Below are positions 22,321 to 32,599 of a stretch of DNA of 64,000 nt, one piece after another. This DNA comes from Eledone cirrhosa (lineage: Eukaryota; Mollusca; Cephalopoda; Octopoda; Eledonidae): positions 65,382,547 through 65,446,546 of the forward strand of contig OZ024744.1 in NCBI GenBank assembly GCA_964016885.1. Reading direction: 5' to 3'. The notes under the pieces were generated by a model. It was not told where the DNA came from. It did no database searches and saw nothing but the letters and a program-made list of their open reading frames with translations. How positions within the stretch are numbered: position 1 is the stretch's first letter; the number at the start of each line of letters is the position of its first letter. A program made the position numbers and the translations under genes.

Positions 22321-22690
22321 ACCCAACATGTTAATATTTCATCATACTTGCACAGGTTGGCAGCACCACTATAAGCCAGTTATTATGATTCTTTGTTACC
22401 TTTGTCAGGTTCAGCCTTCCGTGATCATCTTTACAGGTTCCAAATGTTTTGAGTACTTTGCACTTCTCTATACAGCTGTCACCTTCCATACATACCACAT
22501 GCCTATACCATTTCCAGCTTTTCTCTCAGCTCATTTGTACTCCATTCTTTATGTACATGAACATTATACATCTACCAGAGCGTGTTTGATTCATTCCTTC
22601 GTTTTTGTAAATTCTCTGCATTTGAGACCAACTCTTCACCAGCATGCAACATCACAACACACAAGCACCATATAATCTGCATTTCACTGA
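22320..22690 (-). pseudogene. Possible LINE remnant, antisense
   Basis: 'tacaggttccaaatg' and 'catacataccacatgcctat' resemble the reverse of LINE RT-tail sequences ('YGHVM'-type) elsewhere in the window, but frames are broken and the assignment is weak. Confidence 0.3.
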
Positions 22691-22715
22691 ACTTCTGGCC
22701 CCATGACTATTGTCT

Positions 22716-23515
22716 CATTAAACACCTGTTTTCCCTGCTAGCAAAGGTTGGATGAATTGTCACAAAGCTACTGACCTCTCAGACATGCCAGGGGACACAT
22801 CTCACACTGTAGATGGTACTGGATGCATTTTATCAAGGCACCAGCACTAAAGAGGTTGTCATATCTTTGACTCAACAGAAGAGACCTCTCAACTCTTTTT
22901 GGACATAGTTTCAACAGCTGAATGCCTTTTTTATCACCTTACAGGGTGTACTAGGTGCATAGAGTGGGAGAAGGGTACTGTGATGATGAGACTAGTTACT
23001 AAGGAGTGATTTTATACCAGTAGGTGAGTGTTCTCCAGTACCATATGTTGCCAATTCTTGCAGTCCTAAGTCATCTCTGTCATGAGATTCACCTTTCTGA
23101 GGTTGGGCTTCATTACTTCATCCCAGGTCTTCCTTCGGTTTACCTCTTCCATGAGTCTCACCCATCGAGATTTCTGTCATCTTCCATATGCATCACATGT
23201 CCATACCAATACAGTCTGCATTGGATTCCTCAGAGTTTTATGGCCAGTTCAATATGCTACTTTATTAATGAACACTCCAATTGGAGCATGCATACTTCAT
23301 TTCTTTCTAGCCTTCACAATATTTATGCAGTCAAGGACTATGTCTCAGTGCCATGTTGCATTGCAGTTTGTATGCAGGTATCATCCAGTAAATCCTTCAC
23401 TATCTACTTTGTTGCCAGAAGGAGTACTAACACCCCAAATTTCTTCCAGCCCATTCCTACTATTGCTAATACATTTTCGGAGAATCAGGCTGTGTCTACC
23501 TTGATCAGTAAATAC
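22716..23515 (-). pseudogene. LINE remnant (type 1): RT end plus 3' UTR
   Basis: Read on the minus strand: the end of the RT ORF (about 23515-23085: 'ERNEVCMLQLECS', 'YWYGHVMHMEDD', 'KTWDEV'-like pieces in broken frames), then a 3' UTR to 22716 ending near 'gctagcagggaaaacaggtg'. It parallels the copies at 47268, 58127 and 59270. Confidence 0.6.
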
Positions 23516-23851
23516 TATCTAAAACCATACTGAGCCTTTGAAATATTTTTGTACTGACACAGTAAAGGTTTTTCAAACTAACTCATGTCCACATCATCCA
23601 ACCTTGCTATTAAACATCTTCCTTCAAACTGTTAGAAATAGCAGCAAAAATCTTTCCAAATTACACCCAAATGTTTTAAATATAGAAGGAAGAAGTAGTC
23701 CTAGTTGCATTGACTGAAAAATAAAATTGTTACAGGGAGGACAAATTTGATTATAAGTCTAATCAATCATGTAACTAACTAGGTGTCTAAACAACAGCAT
23801 AAACATGTGTCCATAAGAAAACTATATAGACACGCAGCAATAAAATCTCAC

Positions 23852-23957
23852 CCTTTAGATCCTCTGTCATCATCCCTGGTTTTGAAAGAATAACGTCGCT
23901 TTGTACGGCTGGCTTGCCGGAACGTTGTCAGATCTGGAAGAACAGCTTGCTCTTCAC
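23852..23957 (-). CDS. MRCK: MRCK exon: basic linker between CNH and CRIB
   Basis: 106 nt from 'tgttttag' to a 'gtgaga' donor, leaving GG that is completed by the first G of either CRIB exon. It encodes EEQAVLPDLTTFRQASRTKR then RYSFKTRDDDRGSKG. Vertebrate MRCKs have an equivalent 'RSKRRF-F-KV' basic stretch here; basic residues just before CRIB commonly aid membrane and GTPase binding. The following intron is about 11.9 kb and contains the giant minisatellite. Confidence 0.9.
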
Positions 23958-23986
23958 CTAAAACAGAACACAAAAATATTCTTAGA

Positions 23987-24196
23987 TTAACCCTTTATCA
24001 TTTTTATTACTCTATATATACTATTGTATTTTTGTTGTTAAGGCTTTCTCACATAATCACTGAATCTATGAGATTTTGATATTATTTTGAGAGCAATACC
24101 TTAACATCAGTGTGTGTAGCCGGTTATAGCTAGTTTAAACAGAAAAAGGTGAGAGAATTCTGGACAGATACAGCCAGTTTAAATGCTAAAGGTTAA
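23987..24196 (+). mobile_element. TTAA MITE, family A, copy 4
   Basis: TTAACCCTTTATCATTTTTA at the left and AAATGCTAAAGGTTAA at the right; one G lost from the right terminus. It lies 29 bp from the linker exon acceptor side. Confidence 0.8.
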
Positions 24197-24234
24197 ACAA
24201 CATTTTTGTTGCTTTTGGTTAACCCCTTTCCCCC

Positions 24235-24360
24235 TAACATTTTATGGATGAAAGGCAAAACTGACCTCAGCTGGATTTGAATTCAGAATATAAAGAGCCA
24301 AAAGAAATACTGTTAAACATTTCTCTGACATTCTAAAGATTGCCAATCTCACCACCATTA
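24235..24360 (-). mobile_element. SINE fragment (type 1)
   Basis: Reverse of 'aactttgcctttcatcc' (seen as 'ggatgaaaggcaaaactgac') and of the B box ('ggatttgaattcag'). Confidence 0.6.
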
Positions 24361-24377
24361 TAATATATTATAAATAA

Positions 24378-24577
24378 GGGCGGTGGATTGGCAGTGTCGG
24401 TAGAGGGTCAGACGCCATGCTTTGACGCATAGAGTTACGGCCCTTGCCATTCTGAGTTCAAATCCCGCCGAGGTTAACTTTGCCTTTCATCCTTACGGGG
24501 TCGATAAAATAAAGTACCAATAATGTACTGGGTAATTTTTGGCCTTGTGCCAAAAGTAGAAACAATTATAAATATTT
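24378..24577 (+). mobile_element. tRNA-derived SINE (type 1), near full length
   Basis: tRNA-like head 'ggcggtggattggcagtgtc' with A-box-like 'ggcagtgtcggtagagg' and B-box-like 'gagttcaaatccc', then 'gaggttaactttgcctttca', 'ggggtcgataaaataaagta' and terminal 'ttggccttgtgccaaaagta'. The best reference copy in the window. Confidence 0.85.
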
Positions 24578-24795
24578 GAAGTAACAAACCCATTTTTCGA
24601 TATATTCAGCTAAATTATTAAAGGATGTTATGAGTTAAAATAACCATTATATGAAATGAACTCACAATTGTTGATATTAAAATAGAGAAGTACAATATTC
24701 TATCTATACTACTGAGTAGTTACTAAAGAGGATTATATTTTTCCAGAACAAACTTTAATAACTTGACAGTTCAGGGGGAAAAAAAAATGTGTAAA

Positions 24796-24985
24796 TGTAT
24801 CATCATCATCATCGTTTAACGTCCACTTTCCCCACTATCATGGTTAGACAGGTTGTCCCATTAGAGGAAAGTTGGGCCAGGTGACAATGTCCTGCTCACA
24901 CAAACTGTTTCTGGCCAGATTTCTACAGCTGGATGCCCTTCCTAACGCCAACCACATTTACAGTGGGAAATACAATTTTTTATTT
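24796..24985 (-). repeat. LINE/SINE 3' tail
   Basis: (ATC)n, 'gtttaacgtccactttcccc', 'catggttagacaggttgtcc', 'ctacagctggatgcccttcc', 'taacgccaaccacatttaca': the reverse of the 3' end common to LINE type 1 and type-2 SINEs. Confidence 0.75.
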
Positions 24986-25089
24986 TTTACACATACATTC
25001 ACCCAAAATGTAATTTATCTTTAATTTGTTATTTTATATTTTGTTAATTACTTGTATAAATCTCTTAGAATAAGAAAATAAAAACTTAC

Positions 25090-25177
25090 TAATCTCTGTG
25101 TTCTTCAGATAGACAATGTGTTGTGAATCTAGATTACTGAACAAATTCAAGGAGCCATCTTTGCAAATTGGTTTGGT
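25090..25177 (-). CDS. MRCK: MRCK exon: end of CNH domain
   Basis: 88 nt from 'atatttcag' to 'gtaagt', entered in phase 0 and leaving one base. It encodes TKPICKDGSLNLFSNLDSQH then IVYLKNTEI, aligning with the vertebrate MRCK stretch where a 'PLN-EGTLNLL' strand is followed by 'LIYFKNK'. CNH is a beta-propeller-like domain used for protein interaction. A long (CU)n tract sits about 65 nt upstream of the acceptor. Confidence 0.9.
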
Positions 25178-25242
25178 CTGAAATATGTATATTAAATTAT
25201 TTTATAGGTTTCATTCTGGAATGTTAGAATTTTCAAAAAAAG

Positions 25243-25302
25243 AGTAGAGGGAGAGAGAGAGAGATGGAGAGAGAGAGAGAGATGGAGAGGGAGAGAGAGA
25301 GA

Positions 25303-25374
<72 letters not shown>

Positions 25375-25381
25375 TGGAGAA
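25243..25381 (-). repeat. (GA)n / (CT)n microsatellite
   Basis: About 139 nt of GA with interspersed ATGGA on the plus strand; CU in the MRCK pre-mRNA, close upstream of the 25090-25177 exon. Confidence 0.95.
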
Positions 25382-25495
25382 TAAGTAGATTTGGTGTATG
25401 TATTGTTGAAGGCACAAGATAGATTTCAAGATGTAGTGCTTAAGAGCTTCTGGTAAAGCTGAATGTGACTACAGGTGCAAACCTCAGTAATAATT

Positions 25496-25706
25496 TGTTC
25501 TAACACTGGCACAAGGCCAGCAATCTGGGAGAAAGGGGAAGTTGATATTTACCCCAGTATTTAACTGGTACTTTATTTTATTGACACCTGAAAGATGAAA
25601 GACAATGTTGACCGTAGCAGAATTTGAACTCAGACCGTAGGAAGTAATAAATATTGCAAAGCCTTTTGTCAGACGTTCTACTGATTCTGCCATTCTACTG
25701 CTCTGT
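25496..25706 (-). mobile_element. tRNA-derived SINE (type 1)
   Basis: 'ggcacaaggccagcaatctg', 'actggtactttattttattg', 'gaatttgaactcag' and 'cgttctactgattctgccat' give the full reverse order of the type-1 SINE. Confidence 0.8.
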
Positions 25707-25781
25707 AAACTGCAGTGATAACAGGAATTAGACAGAAGATATAACTGCTGCTATTAATGTATTACATGAAAAAGAAAAAAG

Positions 25782-25931
25782 TTAAGCCTTTTGATACCAA
25801 CCTACCCAAAATTGCCTTTAAAGTTTCTTATTCAAATTAAAGTCTTCCAACAATTTTATTTTTAAAATGTTTTGTTACAAATACCATCTTAGTAACTGAA
25901 TTAATTTTTGTAAATCCCTCCAAATTCCTCA
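25782..25931 (-). mobile_element. TTAA MITE, family B, truncated by a family-A insertion
   Basis: Starts TTAAGCCTTTTGATACCA and runs to 'ccctccaaattcctca', where the family-A MITE at 25932 begins. The remaining family-B end is not found after the family-A copy. Confidence 0.55.
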
Positions 25932-26150
25932 TTAACCCTTTAGCTTTTACATTATTCTATATATATTATTGTATTTTTGTGGTAAAGGCTTTATCTTATA
26001 TAATTGTCTCACATAATATCGAATCTGAGATTTTGATGTTATTTATTTTGAGAACAATACCTTAACATTGGTGTGAGTGGCCAGTTAGGGCTAGTTTGAA
26101 CAGAAAGAGGTGAGAGAATTCTGGCCAGTTACGGCTGGTTTAAATGCTAA
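25932..26150 (+). mobile_element. TTAA MITE, family A, copy 5 (right end lost)
   Basis: TTAACCCTTTAGCTTTTACA at the left; the right side stops at 'taaatgctaa', lacking GGGTTAA. Confidence 0.75.
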
Positions 26151-26312
26151 ATTCAAATACAGTAAAAAGAGTTTAAAAAAAACAACCAAAACTAAAGCTG
26201 CAATAGAATCCTATGGGGTTTGTATCTATTGTAATAAACAAAAAGAGTGAGTTGACCAGTTAATGAAGTAGTGAAAAACTGAGAACTGACAAAAAAGTTA
26301 AGGGTTACTTAC

Positions 26313-26410
26313 TTTTCTCAGACAAATTGTTTGAATCCAAGCAGTGTTTCTCACATCGTATACAAATATTGAGTTTTCAGCATAACATAATAGATATGGG
26401 TGGTTGATGG
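26313..26410 (-). CDS. MRCK: MRCK exon: CNH domain
   Basis: 98 nt from 'attattacag' to 'gtaagt', phase 1 in and phase 0 out. It encodes TINHPYLLCYAENSIFVYDV then RNTAWIQTICLRK. The 'FVYDVRN-AWIQTI-LRK' strand pair matches the 'VDVFDVRTMEWVQTI-LR' segment that I recall for CNH domains of MRCK. Confidence 0.92.
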
Positions 26411-26445
26411 CTGTAATAATAGTAGTAATAATAATGATGATGATT

Positions 26446-26667
26446 TCTGATTTAGGCACAAGGCCAACAATTTGGGGGGACGGAGAAAGTCAATTAAATT
26501 GACCCCAGTGCATTACTGGTACTCTATTTTATCGACCCCTGTAAGGAAGAAAGGCAAAGCTAACCTCAGCAGGATTTGAACTCAGAGTATAAAGGAGCAC
26601 AACTATGCCACAAAGCATATTGTCCAACGCTCTACCGACTCTCCCAATCCACTGCCCAATAATTCTA
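26446..26667 (-). mobile_element. tRNA-derived SINE (type 1)
   Basis: 'ggcacaaggccaacaatttg', 'tattttatcgacccctgtaa', 'ggatttgaactcag' and 'gctctaccgactctcccaat': complete reverse copy with recognisable B box. Confidence 0.85.
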
Positions 26668-26917
26668 ATAATAACAAAAATAATACATTTCTCATGTCTA
26701 ATAATCAACATATAATTCCACGCAGGTATGAGGTGGATGAGACTCGGTTATTTTGAGAGTTATTCTATAGCCAGATGTCATTCCTTACACCAACATTGAC
26801 TTGTCTTTTAAGTAAGATACTGATTTCTCATGTTGAACTGCACCAAACTGAGATACAAACAAATGTCACTGGCTACACAGGCAGTGTCAATGTAAAGTGA
26901 AGAAATACACACATATC

Positions 26918-27260
26918 ATCATCATTAAACATCTGCTTTCCCTGCTAGCAAAGGTTGCACAGGTCTACATAGATCAAATCTACCCTGAAGCAAAGCTACT
27001 GACCTCCAAGACACTCTGAGGGGTCTGCATCCTGCTTATGTACTATTGAGTGCAGAGAAGTTGCCATGTCTTTTAAAACAAACTGAATGGTCCTCCTAAC
27101 CCCTTGTTTGGCAAGCTTTCTACGGCTGGATACCCTTCCTAACACCAACCACTTTGCAGCATATATTGGGTGCTTTTAATATGCACTAAGGATATTGTCA
27201 TGTCTTTGACACAAAGGGTCCTCCCAACCCTTTGTTTGGTGAACTTTTTACAGCTAGATA
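26918..27260 (-). repeat. LINE type-1 3' UTR, reverse
   Basis: (ATC)n start, 'ctgctttccctgctagcaaa', 'tggatacccttcctaacacc' and a second partial block at 27170-27250. Confidence 0.6.
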
Positions 27261-27597
27261 TATTTTTTTTATATGTGATATGCTTCCATCTAGTTTTTGC
27301 CTACCAATCCTACTCACATAGCATTGGTCAGCCTGAGGCTATAGTAGAATACATGTCTAAATTGCCACACAGCAGATAAAACCCCAAAATACATGGTTGT
27401 CAAGCAAAGTTCTTAGCGACACAGCCAGGTTTGTCATTAAGTTTTAAAATATCTAAGTAGTATACTTTCATCGCTTTAACATATACACAGTATTAGGACA
27501 ACAACATCAACAGTGGGTCATAATATCAAAATTTATTGCTACGGTGTTGCGGTACAGCTGGCTTCTAACTCTCAACTTGAAACTTTGTTAACCCTTT

Positions 27598-27816
27598 AGC
27601 ATTTACATTACTCTATATTTACTATTGTATTTTCATGGTAAACACTTTACCTCACGTAATTATCTCACATAATATCAAATCTATGAGATTTTGAAATTAT
27701 TTATTATTTGAACAATACCTTAACATAAGTATGAGCAGCCGGTAATGGTTGGTTTGAATAGAAAGAGATGAGAGAATTCTGGCTGGATACGGCCAGTTTA
27801 AATGCTAATGGGTTAA
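27598..27816 (+). mobile_element. TTAA MITE, family A, copy 6
   Basis: TTAACCCTTTAGCATTTACA and AAATGCTAATGGGTTAA; one extra base in the right terminus. Confidence 0.8.
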
Positions 27817-28264
27817 TATTCTTTATGAAACAGTTGTAAAAGCCTAAGAGGAGTGTCATGACATTTATTCTTCTGATAGTCATTGATAGTACTTAAAAAA
27901 GTTGAATGCACAAATACAAAGAAGCACCATCACTGATCACTATTATAACAACCCCCAAACAAAAATACATTGAAGCCTATTAAATGTTAATAGAAATAGA
28001 GCAGCGCTAAAGGTTTAGGAACTGAAATGAATGGTTATTATAAACAAATCCATAAAATGACTATTCTGTCTGACATTGGTTTTGATATGACTCACTCACA
28101 CTTTTATGACTGCATCATCTTCATTTTGTAACAGGTAGCACTGCTACACAGTCATCAAGAGATAAACACCTTCCTGAGGAGTGCCAATAAATGTATATAC
28201 TTGTCTAGACCCAACATGCTCTTCAATATAAAAACTATATTTATCATCATTGTCGTCGTCGTCT

Positions 28265-28815
28265 TCACCCACTTATTCCTGAAAGGGTCATGGGGGCAGA
28301 GTCCTCAAACACTCCCTAGAACGGGTCCTGTCAGAAGCAACCATCTCCAACTGATCTGGCTGGATCCCCAAGCGTGACCAGACAAGCTCATGGATGTTAT
28401 CCAACCATCTTGCTCGGGGTCTCCTGCCAGTTGGTTTTGGCTGTAAAATCTGTCCAGTGATTCTTTCCAGAGACATTCTAACCACATGCCCATAGTATCA
28501 GAACTGTTATCTCTCAATTCGTAGAAGTAGTGGCTCTACCTGAAGTAACTCTCTGATCTCCGAGTTATGCATTTTATCAAGTAACATTACTCCAAAGACC
28601 TTTCGGAGGAATCCCATTTCGGTCACTTTTATTTGCGATCATATTCCTTTGGTCACTACCCAAGATTCATGACCTTGGTTAAGGGTTCGCACAAAATTCA
28701 TCATCGTCGTCATTTTTCTATGCTGACATGAGTAGATGGGATGTTTTGAGACAATGTTTTAGATGCCTTTCCTGACACCAACCCATTTTTTTTAGTCACC
28801 TCTTACAAGACCCAG
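28265..28815 (-). pseudogene. LINE remnant (type 2): C-terminus, plus a tail fragment
   Basis: The minus frame at 28288-28485 reads RMSLERITGQILQPKPTGRR, then RARWLDNIHELVWSRLGIQP and ends RECLRTLPP. This is the C-terminal end of a second non-LTR retrotransposon lineage, also present at 13070, 38285, 40620 and 50680. Upstream parts (to 28700) are frame-broken. A type-1 LINE tail fragment follows at 28700-28815. Confidence 0.65.
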
Positions 28816-29048
28816 GGATATAGTGTGCCTATTCAAAAAAGTGTGATACATATTGTAAAAAAAATTTAAAAATTCAGCATTAATATCTTAAAATCAATTT
28901 TTACATGCTGGCATGGTTTAGACTCTGACTGTCTAGTTAACTGCGCCGGATCTGTCTCACAGCGGAACCCTAAAGTATATATATATTTTACAACCTAAGC
29001 ATTACTGCCCTACATGAAAATTACAGTCACATCACTTTTAATACTTAC

Positions 29049-29129
29049 TGATAGATTGTGGATGTGATGGCCACATAAGTTCTTGGCATCTACTTCTTTT
29101 TCCACTGTGATCAACATAAACACCCAATG
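29049..29129 (-). CDS. MRCK: MRCK exon: CNH domain
   Basis: 81 nt from 'cttctttcag' to 'gtaagt', leaving one base. It encodes ALGVYVDHSGKRSRCQELMW then PSHPQSI, a close match to the 'GLYVD-QGRRAR-QELMWP' block of the citron-homology domain. Confidence 0.94.
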
Positions 29130-29329
29130 CTGAAAGAAGAGGAGAAAATAAAACCTTGAAGTAAAATGTCAATCAAAATTGTTTGACTATTAACACTATT
29201 TGAGTCCTTCATTTAGTACAGTTTTAGTGTACTTATAGCACAAACCTATAATATGAGTATGCATATATAATTGTAACACTTCTATTTTACCACCAAAATA
29301 TGAATATGAGACATATTTTATTAGAATAC

Positions 29330-29402
29330 AGGGTAGATAAAATAAAGTACCAGTAATGCCCTGGGTATTTGCTGGCCTTGTGCCAAAAGTAGAAACAATT
29401 AT
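29330..29402 (+). mobile_element. SINE fragment (type 1, 3' half)
   Basis: 'gggtagataaaataaagtac', 'gctggccttgtgccaaaagt': the terminal blocks only. Confidence 0.65.
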
Positions 29403-29459
29403 ATTTTATTAGAAACAAAACAATTAAATAGAAATTAAAATCTATGATGTGAGGCATGA

Positions 29460-29815
29460 TGGAAGCACATGGCTTAGTGGTTAGAGCATTGGCCTAGCAA
29501 TCGAAAGGTTGTGAGTTCAATTCTCAGACCGGGTGATGTGTTGTTTCCTTGAGCAAGACACTTTATTTTACATTGCTCCAGTTTACTCAGCTGTAGAAAT
29601 GAGATGATAGGACTGGGGTCCATATCATTCCACTGCAAAGTGGTCGTGGAGGTGCCACAGCAAAAAAGCACCCAGCACTCACTGTAAATGAGGTTGGTGT
29701 TAGGAAGGGCATCCAGCTGTAGAAATCAAGCCAGAATCAGTTCCCGTCCCACCCTTGCAAGCAGGGTAAAAGCGAACGTAAAATGAAATGATGATGATGA
29801 TGATGACCATCTGGC
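29460..29815 (+). mobile_element. Composite SINE: type-2 tRNA head with LINE-type 3' tail
   Basis: Head 'ggcttagtggttagagcatt' (A-box-like) and 'gtgagttcaattctcag' (B-box-like), then 'caagacactttatttt', then 'cactgcaaagtggtcgtgga', 'gttaggaagggcatccagct' and a (GAT)n terminus. The 3' part equals the 3' UTR of LINE type 1, as expected for a SINE mobilised by that LINE. Confidence 0.75.
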
Positions 29816-30281
29816 ACCTTTTACATGCAATATGAGGTCGGCTGAAAAGATCATAGGTTGACTATGAAGGAGTGATGTTAGAGCTGTGAAATCTTGCATG
29901 CATTATTTTCAACTCTTAATAACTGCATTGTTTCTTTCTAGGTAAACTAATATCTGATTGTTCAAAGATAACTTTGAAAGTAACTACTAACAACTTCTTG
30001 AAAATGGACAAAATTTGGCATCACCATGTTATTGAGCAAAAAAAGGGTTAGTAGCCTTAATTTTGGAGATGCAAATGGCATACAAAATCTGACCAGCCTT
30101 GTAGGGCCTACAAAACTAACCAGTTTAGGTGAGTCTGCAAAAAAAGTCATTGATATTGTCCTCCATTTGACTACCTTATAAAATATCCCAGGTTCCCCCA
30201 ACTCCCATTTTATAAGAATACAATTGCTGAGGAAATTGATAATAACAGGGACAATGATGATGCTGCAAATGACATATTTAC

Positions 30282-30389
30282 CATTAAAAACTAATAAGTA
30301 TTCTTTATGTGACATTTCAACAGCAGCTAACGCATCAACAGGTGTTTGGTGAAGAAATTTAAGAGTAGCATCATCAGCATTCACAAGTG
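30282..30389 (-). CDS. MRCK: MRCK exon: CNH domain
   Basis: 108 nt from 'tctctttcag' to 'gtaaat', phase 1 both sides. It encodes LVNADDATLKFLHQTPVDAL then AAVEMSHKEYLLVFN, matching 'LVN-ND-SL-FL-QQ--DAL-AVE---EEYLLCF' of vertebrate MRCK. Confidence 0.94.
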
Positions 30390-30463
30390 CTGAAAGAGAA
30401 ATGTAAATGAAATTATTCACATCATAGAAAACATTCTTATTTCCTTATATCAAACTTATACTC

Positions 30464-30494
<31 letters not shown>

Positions 30495-30600
30495 AATTAT
30501 TGTGTACAGTGCTCAGGTGCACTACAACTCATCAAAGGTGCATGTACATAGAATAATGTACAAATGTCAGGAAAATAAACAGTGTATGAGTCATGATATA
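30495..30600 (+). repeat. Repeat unit inverted relative to 37570-37684
   Basis: 'ttgtgtacagtgctcaggtg', 'cactacaactcatcaaaggt' and 'aacagtgtatgagtcatgat' are near-identical to the reverse of 37570-37684, apart from small indels. Both copies are in MRCK introns. Preceded by (AAT)n at about 30464-30492. Confidence 0.85.
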
Positions 30601-30880
30601 ATAACAATAACAATAATGAAATATTGTGCACATGTAACCACATTAGCAAAACATTCTTGAAAAATTCAAAGCAACACTATGTGTCACATTAAAAAACAAA
30701 GTATGTACTCTAGTTTACTAAAAATGTTCACTAGCCAAGATACTATAGACATTTGAATAAATGAACTTGGTTTTAGATTTTTTTTTTTTGCTTGATCATT
30801 ACAGGATATTAAATGTTAAACAGATATATCCTAAAATTGAAAGTCAATGTCTATTAAAATTGAAATAGAGATCTACTTAC

Positions 30881-31204
30881 TCATTGGTGCCCCATCTCCT
30901 TGTACACTATAAATGGCAAAGCATGAAGGATATCCCACACAAAGCCTTTCATTCATCATCTCTAAAAACTGAACATTTCCTGGCACTTGAATATCTTTCA
31001 TTTTGCGTTGGCGTTGTTTGGTTTTGGTAAGTTCGTAAACTTGAATAGTCCGTTTGATAGCTACACATAAACAAGATGTTGAACCTTGCCTGATTAACCC
31101 AGTACAAAACAAATGACAACCTTTAGTTTCAGTGATCTTGATAGGATCATTTTCAGACCAGCCTAGTGCGGACATTTGTAACAGTTTAACATGCCGTTGT
31201 TTAC
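30881..31204 (-). CDS. MRCK: MRCK exon: core of CNH domain (largest exon here)
   Basis: 324 nt from 'gttcaccag' to 'gtaagt', phase 1 both sides. It opens KQRHVKLLQMSALGW, continues with DPIKITETKGCHLFCTGLIR and CLCVAIKRTIQVYELTKTKQ, and ends ERLCVGYPSCFAIYSVQGDG. The 'KI-ETKGC', 'AIKR-I-VYE' and 'LCVGYPS-F-I-SVQGDG' blocks are diagnostic of CNH domains in the MRCK/citron group. The exon is complete and undamaged. Confidence 0.95.
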
Positions 31205-31364
31205 CTGGTGAACGGTTAGAGAAAGAAAAAAGAAAAACAGTTGTTTAGTTTATTCATATTTTAAAAGTTTAACAAGTCAGGATTTTAGGAATATCTTTAC
31301 ATAAAATGAAAAAATAAAAATTATTAAACTTTTAAAAAAATGAATAAACTAAACTAGTCAGGTT

Positions 31365-31760
31365 TCTAAGGACAGGCTTCACTATTTTGCCCCAATCCTT
31401 TACACATCTGATTCATGAACATCCTTGTTCTCATTTCCTCTGCCATATTTAGCCATGATTTTCTTGGTCTTCTACTTCCTCTACTTCCTTTCACATCCAT
31501 CACTCCTCTCATCCAGTTACTTTCATCCTTCCTCAACACATGACCCAACCATTTCATTCCATTTCTCTTCACAATATTCATTACAGATTATATTTCCATC
31601 ATCATCTGCAATTTATTGGCTTCCTCTCACTCTCCATTCATCAACTGAACCATTTTCGTTTTCACTTTTTCCATTACCAGTTTCCTCTGCTTCTCCATGC
31701 TCATCACCCATGTCTGACACACATAAATCATGGCACATCTCACACACACACACACACAGC
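31365..31760 (-). pseudogene. LINE remnant (type 3)
   Basis: The minus frame at 31366-31581 reads NGMKWLGHVLRKDESNWMRG and RRPRKSWLNMAEEM, the C-terminus of a third non-LTR lineage. The upstream part (to about 31760) is frame-broken. Confidence 0.55.
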
Positions 31761-31794
31761 ATACACGTTTAGTTTCTGTCAATTAATATTGTAG

Positions 31795-31995
31795 GTGCCA
31801 CGGAAAAAAAAGCATCCAGCTCTCACTGTAAATGAGGATGGTGTTAGGAAGGGCATCCAGCTGTAGAAATCAAGTCAGAATCAGTCCCTGTATGAGCAAG
31901 ACATGGTCAGCAGACTGGGCACTGCCCACAACAGGACAACCCGTCTAACTCATGCTAGTGTGGAAGAATGGACGTAAAATGGTGATGATCAATAC
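31795..31995 (+). repeat. LINE type-1 / SINE 3' tail
   Basis: 'ctctcactgtaaatgaggat', 'gttaggaagggcatccagct', 'catgctagtgtggaagaatg' and a terminal 'ggtgatgatc'. Confidence 0.7.
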
Positions 31996-32105
31996 CATAT
32001 AGGAACTGAATTGGGATGAGCCTCCAGATTCAAGACACTAATTTTTATTCATACCATCTGGTAGTAATAACAGATGACAAAAAAAGCATACAAGACTGTA
32101 CTTAC

Positions 32106-32195
32106 CACTGATAAAAACAACTAACTGTTCTTCAGCTATTAATTCCATCTGATACACTGCCTTTTTATCACTTTTGTCACCGATACGAGTAAAAA
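32106..32195 (-). CDS. MRCK: MRCK exon: CNH domain
   Basis: 90 nt from 'aactttatag' to 'gtaagt', phase 1 both sides. It encodes FTRIGDKSDKKAVYQMELIA then EEQLVVFIS, equivalent to 'RVGD-KKVWQVE--P-EQLLVVLSG' of MRCK. A nearly perfect 54-bp inverted repeat starts about 105 nt upstream of its 3' splice site. Confidence 0.92.
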
Positions 32196-32299
32196 CTATA
32201 AAGTTAAAAAAAATTTTTTTTAAATGATCAAATATTAATATTTTAATATAGTATATAGAGACAAAGCAAATTTGTTTTGAAACAGCGACCAAAGTTTGG

Positions 32300-32454
32300 A
32301 ATAAAGTAGAAATATAAGCTTACACCATATTTTGACTAAAGAAATTAGTCTGACAGAATCATCCTTTTCAGTTCAGAAGGTTTTTAAAAAATCCCCATAA
32401 TCAGACTAATTTCTTTAGTCAAAATATGGCGTAAGCTTTTATTTCTACTTTATT
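32300..32454. repeat. Foldback: 54-bp inverted repeat, 47-nt loop
   Basis: 32300-32353 and 32401-32454 are reverse complements at 52 of 54 positions. In MRCK pre-mRNA this would form a long hairpin close to the 32106-32195 exon. The outer bases and A/T-rich loop give no transposon identity. Confidence 0.92.
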
Positions 32455-32523
32455 TAAATATTTTGATTTGAACTCAACTCAGATTTCATGATTTAAATTA
32501 ACAGGATTTTTTTAAAACAGTTA

Positions 32524-32524
<1 letters not shown>

Positions 32525-32557
<33 letters not shown>
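32525..32557. repeat. (A)33 homopolymer
   Basis: Thirty-three consecutive A on the plus strand, 70 bp beyond the foldback; U33 in the MRCK transcript. Confidence 0.9.
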
Positions 32558-32562
<5 letters not shown>

Positions 32563-32599
32563 AAATTAGGAACCAATATTCACACCATCTGTAAAGAGA

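Noticed and set aside
25243..25381. CRISPR-like or regulated repeat array
   Set aside because: Simple GA microsatellite without spacers; the host is a eukaryote.
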